A DNA stretch of 64,000 bases, taken from Nocardia colli. GTDB taxonomy: Bacteria; Actinomycetota; Actinomycetes; Mycobacteriales; Mycobacteriaceae. Below the pieces are notes generated by a model that searched no databases, was not told the DNA's origin, and saw nothing but the letters and a program-made list of their open reading frames with translations. Shown in pieces: positions 25,421 to 33,879 of this stretch (position 1 is its first letter; each line of letters starts with the position of its first letter). The position numbers were made by a program, and so were the translations under genes. The stretch is taken from assembly GCF_008704205.1 (NCBI RefSeq), contig NZ_VXLC01000015.1:248001-312000 (forward strand). Direction: 5' to 3'.

Positions 25421-26729
25421 GGCCGTTGCCGTCCGCCCGGCCGGGCCAGCGGCGCAGCACGATGCTCGCGTTCTGGCCGCCGAACCCGAACGAGTTGCTC
25501 ATCGCGACTCGAACCTCCTGCGCGCGAGCGGTATTCGGGACATAGTCCAGATCGCAGTCGGGGTCGGGGAATTCGTAGTTGATGGTGGGCGGAATCAGGC
25601 CGGTGCGCAGCACGTGCAGGCAGGTGACGCATTCGATCGCGCCCGCGGCGGCGATCGTGTGCCCGATCATCGACTTCTGCGAGCTGATCGGGATGGCGGC
25701 CGCCCGGTCGCCGAAAACCTTGTGCACGGCACGGGTTTCGGCGCGATCGTTGATCAGTGTCGAGGTGCCGTGCGCGCTGATGTAGTCGATGTCCTCGGCA
25801 CGCAGCCCGCCGTCGGTGAGGGCGCCGGACATCGCCAGCACCGCGCCCGCACCGTGCGGCGGACTGTCGGTGATGCGGTAGGCATCACACGACGTGCCGT
25901 ACCCGGCCACCTCGGCCAGCGGTTCGGCGCCGCGGCGCAGCGCGTGTTCGAGCTCCTCCAGCATCACGAAGGCGGCGCCCTCGCCCATCACGAAGCCGCA
26001 GCGTCTGCGATCGAACGGGCGACTCGCGGCCGCAGGGTGGTCGTTGAACCGGGTGGCCAGCGCGGTGAGCAGGTCGAACGAGGAGATCCCGAGGAAACTG
26101 AGCAGCGAATCACAGCCACCCGCTAGCACCGCGTCGGCGTCGCCCTCACGGATCCAGAGGGTGGCCTCGCCGATCGCCTGGGTACCCGACGCGCAGGTCG
26201 ACGACACCGTCATGGTCGGCCCGGCCGCGCCGCACAGGTGGGCGAGCGCGGCCGCGCTGGCGTTCTTGCGCATGCTGTGCCGGTGCGTGGCCAGCAGGCC
26301 GGCGAACTCCGGGCCGGGACCCGTTGTCCCCGTGCCGATCCTGTGCTGGAGCAGCTCGTCCAAGACGCCGATGTCGTACATCTGGCCGGAGGTACCGACA
26401 CACACCCCGAATCGCTGCGGAGGTGTATCGGTCAGTCCGGCCAGCCGATTCGTCGCGAGCCCGGCGGCGAGGCCGAGCCGGACCGAGCGGGGCGCCGATC
26501 GCGACAACGCTTCGGCGCCCGGCGGATACTCGGTTGCCGCGAGGAACTCGTCGTCGACCTCGGCCGCGACCTGGGAGCCGAGCCCGGAGGCGTCGAATCG
26601 GGTGGTGGTGCGAACTCCGGAGCGACCGTCGACGAAGCCACGGAAGGTCGTCTCGGCATCCGCGCCGAGCGGCGTCACCATCTCCGCCGCCGTGATGACC
26701 ACCCGTCGCGGGTGTGCCTCGCCGGACAC
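25413..26729 (-). CDS. Beta-ketoacyl-ACP synthase (KS-alpha of the KS/CLF pair)
   Basis: 438 residues from GTG, 3 bases after the upstream ACP stop. C179 in SSTCASG, His in SAHGTST and Lys/His in QKSMIGH make a complete Cys-His-His site. The final NSFGFGGQN glycine loop is canonical. Its 3' end overlaps the CLF-like gene by eight bases. Coming directly after a carrier-protein gene, it is the core condensing enzyme. Elongating KS/CLF pairs with reducing enzymes beside them are known for polyenes such as ishigamide-type products. Confidence 0.9.
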   Translation of the reverse strand: MSGEAHPRRVVITAAEMVTPLGADAETTFRGFVDGRSGVRTTTRFDASGLGSQVAAEVDDEFLAATEYPPGAEALSRSAPRSVRLGLAAGLATNRLAGLTDTPPQRFGVCVGTSGQMYDIGVLDELLQHRIGTGTTGPGPEFAGLLATHRHSMRKNASAAALAHLCGAAGPTMTVSSTCASGTQAIGEATLWIREGDADAVLAGGCDSLLSFLGISSFDLLTALATRFNDHPAAASRPFDRRRCGFVMGEGAAFVMLEELEHALRRGAEPLAEVAGYGTSCDAYRITDSPPHGAGAVLAMSGALTDGGLRAEDIDYISAHGTSTLINDRAETRAVHKVFGDRAAAIPISSQKSMIGHTIAAAGAIECVTCLHVLRTGLIPPTINYEFPDPDCDLDYVPNTARAQEVRVAMSNSFGFGGQNASIVLRRWPGRADGNGHG

Positions 26730-26732
26730 CGG

Positions 26733-27386
26733 TCACTCCGCGACGGCGTCGGCCGGGGCCGGTGCGGTCGCTGCCTCGGCTTCGGCCGCCTGCGCCCGGC
26801 TCTGCCGGACCAGTCGCGCCACCTCGTCGAGCTCGCGGATCTCCTCGAACCAGATCTGGTTCAGCTCGTCGCCCGGTATCGCGGTGAGTTCGGTTGCGCA
26901 CCTGTCACATTCGGCGTGGAACTCGCCGTCCTCGTTGCGCAGGAACGTCCGGCCGCCGCCGCAGGCGTGGCACTGCTCCGGGATGGTGTCGAGCAGCCGC
27001 CGGCACAGCCCACCCCAGGTGTGCACCGTCCACAGGGCGGCCACGTCTTCGACGCGCATCCCGGGCTCGACCTTGCTCAGGTCGACCCCGAGGAGACGTT
27101 CGCGGACCAGATAGGCGCCCAGCGGGGTCAGCCTGCGCAGCGTGTCCACCGCCGCTCCGGCGCCGAACACATCCTCGGCCTGTTCGTTCAGGTCGTCGCG
27201 CGGCACCGAGATCGGCAGGAACTGCTCGAGCCGGAAGGTGATGTCCAAGAAGTCGATCGATTCCGCGCCGAGCTCCGGAATCAGTAATTTGTCCGACGTG
27301 ACGTCGGCTGGTTCGACGGCGAGCGCCAATGCGACCGCGCTGCGTACGATGTCGTCGAGTTCGTCCGAACTCAGCATGGACCCCAC
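26733..27386 (-). CDS. Acyl carrier protein with C-terminal Cys4 zinc-ribbon extension
   Basis: 217 residues from a GTG with AGGAGG at six bases. The N-terminal 80 residues are an ACP; the phosphopantetheine serine is S43 in LGAESIDFLDI. A middle linker (about 80-135) is followed by C139-x2-C142 (CHAC) and C160-x2-C163 (CDRC), a typical zinc-ribbon spacing, then a helix and an Ala/Pro-rich tail. A carrier protein fused to a zinc-ribbon is unusual; the ribbon may dock the ACP to a partner such as the radical SAM enzyme or KS/CLF. The gene precedes the core KS/CLF pair. ACP identity is solid; the ribbon's role is not known. Confidence 0.85.
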   Translation of the reverse strand: MGSMLSSDELDDIVRSAVALALAVEPADVTSDKLLIPELGAESIDFLDITFRLEQFLPISVPRDDLNEQAEDVFGAGAAVDTLRRLTPLGAYLVRERLLGVDLSKVEPGMRVEDVAALWTVHTWGGLCRRLLDTIPEQCHACGGGRTFLRNEDGEFHAECDRCATELTAIPGDELNQIWFEEIRELDEVARLVRQSRAQAAEAEAATAPAPADAVAE

Positions 27387-27440
27387 GGCGTTCCTCCTCG
27401 GATCGGTGTACATGGTGGATTTGCTTGTGCGATAACGGGT

Positions 27441-28808
27441 TCAGCCTTTAGCCGTGAGCCGGGAGTACCTGGCCAGCACGCCGTCGAGGCGGCGGTAGAG
27501 CTCGTCGACCTCCTCGGTGGTGATGGTGAGCGGCGGGACGATGCCGATGGTTCCGCCGAGGCCCTCCGCGCCCTGGCTGCCGATGATCAGCCCGCTCAGC
27601 GCGAGCCGGTCCTCGATTACCTGCCATTGCTGTTGCGGGATAGGCTCTTTGGTGTCGCGGTCTTTGACCAGTTCGATCCCCATCAGCAATCCCGCGCCGC
27701 GAATGTCGCCGACGATCGGGTACTCGCGCAGATGCGCGAACTTGTCGAACAGGTACTTGCCGGTCTGGCGCACCTGATCGACGATGCCGTCGCGCTGCAT
27801 GATGTCCAAGGTGGCCAGCGCCGAGGCGCAGCACAGCGGATTGCCGTTCGTGGTGCTGCCGGTCGCGATGAAACCATCTACGGCAGAGAGGAATTCGCGG
27901 TATACGTCGTCGTGCACGACGACGGCGCCGAATGGTAAATAGCCGCTGTTGATGCCCTTGGACAGGGCCATGAAGTCCGGTCGCACATCGAAGTAGTCGG
28001 CGCCGAACCATTCGCCGAGCCTGCCGAATCCGGTGATCACCTCGTCGTAGGCGAGCAGCAGGTCGTTGCGGTCGCAGATCTCGCGCAACCGCTCGTGATA
28101 TTCGCGGGTCGGCACGATCGCGCCGCCGACCCCGAGCGCCGGTTCGACGAGCACGCCGGCGATATTCGCCGCTCCGAGCCGTTCGATCATCGTCTCGACC
28201 GCGTCGGCGCAGGCGAGCGTGCATGTTCCGGCGCAACCGGATTCGCATCGATACGCGTACGGCGAGGGTGCGTGATGGAAGCCGGGGGTCAACGGTTCGA
28301 ACTGTCTGCGGAACCGGCGGAACGCGGAGCCGGTGGCGCTCAAGGCGCCGTAGGTGACCCCGTGATAGGCCCGATCCAGGGCGATCACGCCGAGCTTGGT
28401 GGTGTCCTCGCCGAAGCGCAGCCGCTGATATTGCCGCATCATCTTGATGATGGTTTCGTTGGCCTCGGAGCCGGTGGACGCGAAGAAGACAGTGTTCAGG
28501 CCGTCGGGGGTCACCGCGGCCAGCCGGCGGGCGTACTCATCGGCGGCCCGATGCGTGGCCCGCTCGATGGGGAAGTACAGCAGCTTGCCCGCCTGCTCGC
28601 GGATCGCCGCGATGATCTCGGGGTGGGCACCGCCGAGGCTCAGATTGCACAGTCCGCCGAATGCGTTGAGATAGCGGTTGCCCTCGGTGTCCACCACCCA
28701 GACGCCCTCGGCCGAGGCGATGCTGATGCCGCGCCGGCGAAAGCCGCGCATGTTGGTGAATCCGTGCCAGAATGTCGAATCGGTCTCCGCCGCAATCTGA
28801 TTCGGCAT
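27441..28808 (-). CDS. Class III PLP-dependent aminotransferase
   Basis: 455 residues from ATG with GAGGAG upstream. PLP-Asp lies in YDEVITGFGRLG and the catalytic K284 in LSKGINSGY; FFASTGSEANET is the phosphate-cup motif. Length and motifs fit omega-amino acid/polyamine aminotransferases acting on aldehydes or beta/omega-keto groups. It is the second aminotransferase gene of the cluster and, unlike the tandem one, has a standard single domain. It probably installs an amine on the chain or supplies an amino building block. 54 bases separate it from the downstream ACP gene. Confidence 0.88.
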   Translation of the reverse strand: MPNQIAAETDSTFWHGFTNMRGFRRRGISIASAEGVWVVDTEGNRYLNAFGGLCNLSLGGAHPEIIAAIREQAGKLLYFPIERATHRAADEYARRLAAVTPDGLNTVFFASTGSEANETIIKMMRQYQRLRFGEDTTKLGVIALDRAYHGVTYGALSATGSAFRRFRRQFEPLTPGFHHAPSPYAYRCESGCAGTCTLACADAVETMIERLGAANIAGVLVEPALGVGGAIVPTREYHERLREICDRNDLLLAYDEVITGFGRLGEWFGADYFDVRPDFMALSKGINSGYLPFGAVVVHDDVYREFLSAVDGFIATGSTTNGNPLCCASALATLDIMQRDGIVDQVRQTGKYLFDKFAHLREYPIVGDIRGAGLLMGIELVKDRDTKEPIPQQQWQVIEDRLALSGLIIGSQGAEGLGGTIGIVPPLTITTEEVDELYRRLDGVLARYSRLTAKG

Positions 28809-28938
28809 GACACTCCTCGCGTCGCCAGTTCTGGAAAACGGACCGGAGGGAAAGATGTTCCGGGCGAACCGGTTCCGTCTGAGACGACGATAACCTTGGG
28901 TACGGCCCTGTTTCCTCGGCCGAATGGTCACACCTGGC

Positions 28939-29712
28939 TCAACACTTGGTGGAGGTGACCGTGCCGCTCCGCTGAGTATCGAGTGGCCGATCGGGCCCGG
29001 CGGTCAAAATGGCGAGGTCCCATCCGGCGCGTCGGCAGGTGAGTCCGGCGGCGGTGGCCTCGGCGACGATGGTTCGCATTTCGAGCGCCCACCACTGCAC
29101 GGTGCTCACCGACTCCCGCACGGTCCGCCCGTCCTGCACCACCCGGCACATCGTGGTCAGTTCGATCCGTCCCGGGTCGGTGGGGCGTGAACCGAGCCAG
29201 ATCTCGTGGTGTCGCACGCCGAATCGCGCGACGCCGACCCGAATCGGCCGGACGGTGCGGGTGGCGGGAAACGGCGCGGCGTCCACGACCGCCCGGCAGC
29301 CGGGGGCCAGCCGGTCGGCGAGCAGTCGCCACAACGCGTGCCGATCGTCCGGCGTGAGATATCCGAGCACCCCGCACGCGACCATGCCGCCGATCTGGTC
29401 GGGCAGCGTGGTTTCCGCGAGGGTGCCCGCGGCGATGGTCACCCGCGGTGCCAGCCCGTTCGCCTGTACCCGGCTCGCGAGTGCGGCGCGCATGGCCGGG
29501 GAGGGCTCGATAGCCAGGATCGGGACCGTGGCCAGCGCGGCGCCGATGATCGCGACGACCAGGCCGGTGCCGGCGCCGACATCCACGATCGGCGAATTCG
29601 TTTGTACGGCAGCGGACATGGCCTTAGTCAAGGCGGCGGCCCGCGGCTTCCAATAGGGCCGTCCGGCGATGTCGTAGAACTCCGCCGCAGCACCGTAGTT
29701 GTCGGCCACCAC
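28939..29712 (-). CDS. Class I SAM-dependent methyltransferase
   Basis: 257 residues from GTG. Motif I reads VDVGAGTGLV (about 44-53), acidic loop LAIEPS, and CGVLGYLTPDD lies at motif II. The N-terminus with FYDIAG resembles small-molecule/quinone methyltransferases. It is the second methyltransferase of the cluster. Its start sits 3 bases after the SRPBCC gene stop, so the two are co-translated. A 130-base gap follows before the aminotransferase; a separate promoter there is possible but not clear. Confidence 0.85.
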   Translation of the reverse strand: MVADNYGAAAEFYDIAGRPYWKPRAAALTKAMSAAVQTNSPIVDVGAGTGLVVAIIGAALATVPILAIEPSPAMRAALASRVQANGLAPRVTIAAGTLAETTLPDQIGGMVACGVLGYLTPDDRHALWRLLADRLAPGCRAVVDAAPFPATRTVRPIRVGVARFGVRHHEIWLGSRPTDPGRIELTTMCRVVQDGRTVRESVSTVQWWALEMRTIVAEATAAGLTCRRAGWDLAILTAGPDRPLDTQRSGTVTSTKC

Positions 29713-29715
29713 GGA

Positions 29716-30333
29716 TCACCGCCCGGCGCTGGGCGCGAGCCGCAAGCGGTGTTCGAGAATCTTCTGCATATTGCGCAGCTCCAGCACATCGCAGGCGTGG
29801 AACAGCGGCCACATCGACCCGGGCCATACCCGGCCGCGGCGCGGGGAAAGCTGCGGATACGGATTCTTGTCGTAGTACGGGTGCCGCCAGATCGTCCACG
29901 AGACCAGCGCGCCGCCGCGGCGCTGCACGTGGCGGGCGGAGAGCACCCGGCCGCAGAACACCATCCACAGGTCATCGCCCTGATCGAACGCCGACTCGTA
30001 GTCGACGGTGCCGACCTCGCGATTGCCGGTGATGCGCAGGTGGATCGTGGTCTCCGGGTCGGTGGCGTCCACGCCGACGTAGCGGCCGGTGTCGCCGTCG
30101 GGGCGGAAATCGCGCATGCTGTAGGTGAATTCCTCGACGCTGCGGATATCGAGCAGATAGTCGTAGAGGACCTCGGGCGGACAGTCGACGTGCTGATGCA
30201 CGGTATACACCTCGGGGTCTGCGCCCGCGCGTAGCTGCCTGGTCAACGCGATCAACCGGCTGGTGGCGTCGGCGCGCGAGACCGTCTCACACCGGAAGAG
30301 TCCGGGGATATCGTCGAGCGGTGTGCGGGTCAT
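29716..30333 (-). CDS. SRPBCC-fold (polyketide cyclase-like) protein
   Basis: 205 residues. The START/SRPBCC pattern is seen: VYTVHQHVDCPPEVLYDYL then IRSVEEFTY, a beta-rich middle and a long C-terminal helix region. Such proteins act as polyketide cyclases, aromatases or lipid carriers. Here it lies among oxidases and methyltransferases and could bind or cyclise the assembled chain. No catalytic residues can be assigned with confidence. Confidence 0.6.
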   Translation of the reverse strand: MTRTPLDDIPGLFRCETVSRADATSRLIALTRQLRAGADPEVYTVHQHVDCPPEVLYDYLLDIRSVEEFTYSMRDFRPDGDTGRYVGVDATDPETTIHLRITGNREVGTVDYESAFDQGDDLWMVFCGRVLSARHVQRRGGALVSWTIWRHPYYDKNPYPQLSPRRGRVWPGSMWPLFHACDVLELRNMQKILEHRLRLAPSAGR

Positions 30334-30357
30334 GGGTCCTCCCTCGGCGAGTGGGCG

Positions 30358-31407
30358 CTACAGCGGGGTGCTGTTCCAGCGGTTGAGCATCATCACCTCG
30401 CCGAACACCCGGGCTCGATGCTGTTCCGCGTCGATCCGGGGCATCCGGCGGCGGGCGAACCGGGTGAGGGCGGTGTCGATGTGCGCCGCGTCGACGCGCA
30501 CCAGTTCGTCATCGAGCACCGCCGCCGATTCCATCGCCAGCGAGGCGCCGATGCCGGTGCTCGGCACCAGGCCGGCGGCGGCGTCGCCGAGCAGCACGAT
30601 CCGTCCTCGAATCCACTGGGGGACGGTGACTTCCACCAGATCGAGGCTCTCGACCCGGTCGGCGTCCGGCAAGGTGCGCAGGATCAGGCACTCGTCGGCG
30701 CGGCGCGGATCGCGCGGCGGCCAGTGCCCGGCGGCCGGGTCCGCGCCGTCGAACGAGCCGGCGATCGCGACGAAGCAGGCGACCCGATCCTGGGTCGGAT
30801 ACGCGGAGATGATCCGCCGCAGCCCCCAGGTCTCGTGCAGCTCGCCCGGCGGGGTGACGTCGCGATGCGCCCACCACCACCAGATCCGCCAGCCGAACCG
30901 GTGTTCGGCGGTGCGCAGCTCCGCCTGCCTGCGGGTGCGCGAGCGCATGCCGTCCGCGCCGACGACCAGGTCGTAGTCGCGCTCGCGGCCGTCGTCGAAC
31001 CGGACCCGTACGGTCGAGCCGATCTGGCGCATCCGATCCACCTCGGTCTCCAGATCGACCGGTGTACCGCCGTTGGCCGACTCGAGGATGGCGAGCAGCT
31101 CGGCGCGCGGAGCCGCGCGGGGCAGCCCGTGGCAGGCGTCGATGCGTTCGAGATCGAAGGTGCGCAGGATCGTGCCGTCACGATCGTGCACGACGTAGCG
31201 CCGCAACGGCACGCTCAGATCGATGAAGGAGTTCCACAGCCCGAGCCCGTGCAGGATTCGACTTCCGGCCGGCCACAACGCGATCGCGTATCCGGTGGGG
31301 CTGTAGCTGCCGATGGTGTCGATCACGGTGGGGCGCAGTCCGCGTTGGCGCAGCCGCGCGGCGAGGGTGAGTCCGGCGATGCCGCCGCCGACGATCAGGA
31401 TTCGCAC
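30358..31407 (-). CDS. FAD-dependent monooxygenase (class A, PF01494)
   Basis: 349 residues from GTG 31407, whose first codons overlap the preceding gene by 13 bases. FAD motifs: GGGIAGLTLA at the N-terminus, VVGADGMRSR near residue 150 and LGDAAAGLVPSTGIGAS near residue 275. These are the hallmarks of UbiH/PHBH-type hydroxylases. It is paralogous to the protein at 36116-37240 and may hydroxylate or epoxidise a late intermediate. Confidence 0.87.
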   Translation of the reverse strand: MRILIVGGGIAGLTLAARLRQRGLRPTVIDTIGSYSPTGYAIALWPAGSRILHGLGLWNSFIDLSVPLRRYVVHDRDGTILRTFDLERIDACHGLPRAAPRAELLAILESANGGTPVDLETEVDRMRQIGSTVRVRFDDGRERDYDLVVGADGMRSRTRRQAELRTAEHRFGWRIWWWWAHRDVTPPGELHETWGLRRIISAYPTQDRVACFVAIAGSFDGADPAAGHWPPRDPRRADECLILRTLPDADRVESLDLVEVTVPQWIRGRIVLLGDAAAGLVPSTGIGASLAMESAAVLDDELVRVDAAHIDTALTRFARRRMPRIDAEQHRARVFGEVMMLNRWNSTPL

Positions 31408-32717
31408 CCGACCGGTCCCTGACGTGTGGTCGAAAGCACGGCGGCGGCAGCGTTTTCGCCGGAGCGGCAGCACGCCTCGACCGAGGCGCCGAGCAGGTAG
31501 TCGCCGGCCAGGGCGATGCCGGTGAGCGGGGCGAACGCGTCGGACAGCGCGTCGAGGAAGTCGCCGTGGTGCGGCAGGTAGCCGCAATAGGCGTGTGGCC
31601 AATGACGAATCGCCGCAGCGGTTCTCGGCTGAGGTACGGTCCCGAGGTGGGTGCGCAACTGGTGCTCGGTGTCGGTGACCAGGCCGAGCACGTCGGCGTC
31701 GGCGGGATCGGTCAACCTGCCGTGTTTGCCCGAGAAAGTATATCGGACAACATTTCTCGTATCCTTGCCGTAGCTGCCCGCGTTGCTGCACGGCTGGTCG
31801 TCGAGTGCGATGGCGCGGACATCCGCGGCGAACACGTCGTGTGTGTAGCGCACCACCGCGACCGTGGCCGGGAAGTAGCGCACCGAGTGCAGCAGTCCGG
31901 CAACGGTGTCCGACAACGGCGCGAGCAGCGGTGCCGCCGCATGGGCTGGGGTGCAGACGGCGACGGCGTCGTAGCGTGCCTGGGTGGCGCGCCCGCCCGC
32001 GTCGAACAGATGCAGGACAACGCCGCCGTCGAGCCGGGTGATGCCGGTAACCGTTGTGCGATAGCGGATCTCGACCAGGTCCGCGATGCGCGCCAGCAGG
32101 GTGGACAGCCCGGTGGTCGGCTGATCGAAGGTGTCGATCAGCATGCCCATGTTGGTCGGAAAGTTGCCGTAATAGGCCTCATCCGGCTCGGCGCCGTTCA
32201 TCCGGACCGTGATCGGCCGCAGGAAGTTGGCGCTCGTGCGCTTGCCGAAATGCGCCGACAGCGGCCGATCGTCGTGGCGCCCGAGCTTTCTCGCGAGATC
32301 GGAGCCGAGGAACCGGGCCTGGTCCGCGGACTTCACCTTCCTGGCGATGCGGTCGAGGGCGGTCAGGTCCCGCCAATCACACATCCGCAGAATCCCGTTC
32401 ATCGTCGTGACCCGGTTGTCGCTGTCGAGGCGGACCAATCGGCCCGCGACCACCCGGGAGGTGTTGATGCCGAAAGGCTCATATCCGGTGCCGCCGAGCA
32501 GTGCCAGCAGCGCCCGGAATCGGGTGTAGCGGCGCCCGATGTTCTTGCCGCCGAGCAGTATTTCGCCATCGCCGAGTTCGGCGACACCGAGCCGCCCACC
32601 GATTCGATCGTCGCGTTCCAGGATCTCCACCGCGCAGCCCGCGCGATGCAGCGCGAGCGCGGCGGCGATACCGCAGACCCCGGCCCCGACCACCGCGACT
32701 CGCTCCGGTGTGCTCAC
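31395..32717 (-). CDS. FAD-dependent amine/protoporphyrinogen oxidase-like protein
   Basis: 440 residues. The N-terminal GAGVCGIAAALAL dinucleotide-binding motif, ERDDRIGGRLG after the second strand, and the C-terminal AGDYLLGASVEACCRSGENAA segment show the flavin amine-oxidase/HemG-like superfamily (PF01593). Such enzymes oxidise amines, desaturate lipids or carotenoid-like chains, or act as chaperone-like NAD(P)-binding factors. Given the polyene-capable synthase next door, a desaturase or dehydrogenase role is plausible. Substrate unknown. Confidence 0.78.
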   Translation of the reverse strand: MSTPERVAVVGAGVCGIAAALALHRAGCAVEILERDDRIGGRLGVAELGDGEILLGGKNIGRRYTRFRALLALLGGTGYEPFGINTSRVVAGRLVRLDSDNRVTTMNGILRMCDWRDLTALDRIARKVKSADQARFLGSDLARKLGRHDDRPLSAHFGKRTSANFLRPITVRMNGAEPDEAYYGNFPTNMGMLIDTFDQPTTGLSTLLARIADLVEIRYRTTVTGITRLDGGVVLHLFDAGGRATQARYDAVAVCTPAHAAAPLLAPLSDTVAGLLHSVRYFPATVAVVRYTHDVFAADVRAIALDDQPCSNAGSYGKDTRNVVRYTFSGKHGRLTDPADADVLGLVTDTEHQLRTHLGTVPQPRTAAAIRHWPHAYCGYLPHHGDFLDALSDAFAPLTGIALAGDYLLGASVEACCRSGENAAAAVLSTTRQGPVGCES

Positions 32718-32729
32718 CTGGTTCTCCCG

Positions 32730-33743
32730 TCAGCCCGAACCGGTTTCGTCGAGCACGGCGAGGGTGATGACGCCGAGCGACTCGCCCGCCTGGTCGAAAC
32801 CGACCCGCACCCGATGCCGCCGACCGGGGCCGGGGTCGCTGGAATCGGTGATCGTGGCCCGGCAGTCGGTGCGTAACTCAGGTTCGCAGAAATTGCCGAA
32901 ATCGACGTCACAGCCGACGATCACGGCCCGGCGCGGGTCGGTGCCGCGGTGTTCGGACAATGTGGCCAGGCAGGCCTGCCTGGCCGCCTCCAGCAGCAAC
33001 ATGCCGGGCACGTGATCCATCGGATGGTCGAAGAACACCGGATGCGTCGGATCGAAGGTCAAGTCGCACTCGATGCTGTCCTCGCCGCTGGCAATCTCGT
33101 TGGCGAGCAAGATATTCCGCGACTGGCCTCGCCCGGCTCGGTTCGGGGCGAGCAGGGTGACCTGGTCACGCGGGCGCGCCGGTTCGGGGCCGAGCGCGAG
33201 CGTCTTCGTCCGTGCGCGTTCGCGAATGTATTCGTAGTAGTGCAGCGGCAGCGGCAGCCATCGGCCGCCGGCCCGCCCGCATTCGTGGCCGTCGACAATG
33301 ATGGTCACCGGGTGCTGCGCCAATCGCTCGGAGGTGCGCGCGTTGACGATGGTCACCACGCGCGCCGGATCCGGACCGGCGCGCAGCCGTTCAGGTGCGA
33401 AGACGTCGATGCGCATATCGCGAAAGACCAGGAACTGGTTGTCCGGCACGTTCACGAACTGGTGCGCGACATACTCGGTCACCTGCCGGGTGACCTCCAT
33501 GATCGCGATCGTATCCAGGTAGTCCGGATTGCCGTTGTCGTTGAAGAGCATATGGCTGCGCGGGAGCATGGCGGCGACGGCCCATTCGCGTTTGCCGATG
33601 ACCGCCGCGTCGGTGAGGAAGACCTCGTTGACCGCGGCGCGATGCACCAGCGAGCGCGGCACCGTCTGCTCGAAGCTCAACTGCGCGAGCGCCGTTCGGT
33701 CGGCATCCGGCGCGGGGCGGGTGGTCACTGCGGTTTCGTCCAC
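32730..33743 (-). CDS. AfsA-family protein (gamma-butyrolactone biosynthesis type)
   Basis: 337 residues from GTG 33743, chosen for its GGAGAGG ribosome site over an ATG at 33809. The duplicated AfsA hotdog repeats are visible: LVHRAAVNEVFLTDA near residue 30 and FFDHPMDHVPGMLLLEAARQA-like sequence near residue 245 (read FDHPMDHVPGM then LLLEAARQA). AfsA-type enzymes join a beta-ketoacyl chain to dihydroxyacetone phosphate to start gamma-butyrolactone autoinducers. Here it could make a signal controlling the cluster, or be recruited for biosynthesis. It is divergent from the malonyl transferase. No butyrolactone receptor is adjacent. Confidence 0.85.
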   Translation of the reverse strand: MDETAVTTRPAPDADRTALAQLSFEQTVPRSLVHRAAVNEVFLTDAAVIGKREWAVAAMLPRSHMLFNDNGNPDYLDTIAIMEVTRQVTEYVAHQFVNVPDNQFLVFRDMRIDVFAPERLRAGPDPARVVTIVNARTSERLAQHPVTIIVDGHECGRAGGRWLPLPLHYYEYIRERARTKTLALGPEPARPRDQVTLLAPNRAGRGQSRNILLANEIASGEDSIECDLTFDPTHPVFFDHPMDHVPGMLLLEAARQACLATLSEHRGTDPRRAVIVGCDVDFGNFCEPELRTDCRATITDSSDPGPGRRHRVRVGFDQAGESLGVITLAVLDETGSG

Positions 33744-33879
33744 GGTTGCCTCTCCGGGATACGCGACTCGAACTACGGCGAGCGTATCGACGGGATCGGC
33801 CCGGATCATCGTGCGTTCGCTGAAGCGATCTCAACGTCTGACCGAATACCGATGCGGCAGCGAGCGATACGGTCGAGCT

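Noticed and set aside
32730-33809. AfsA start at ATG 33809
   Set aside because: No ribosome site; GTG 33743 has GGAGAGG at proper distance and gives the usual family length.
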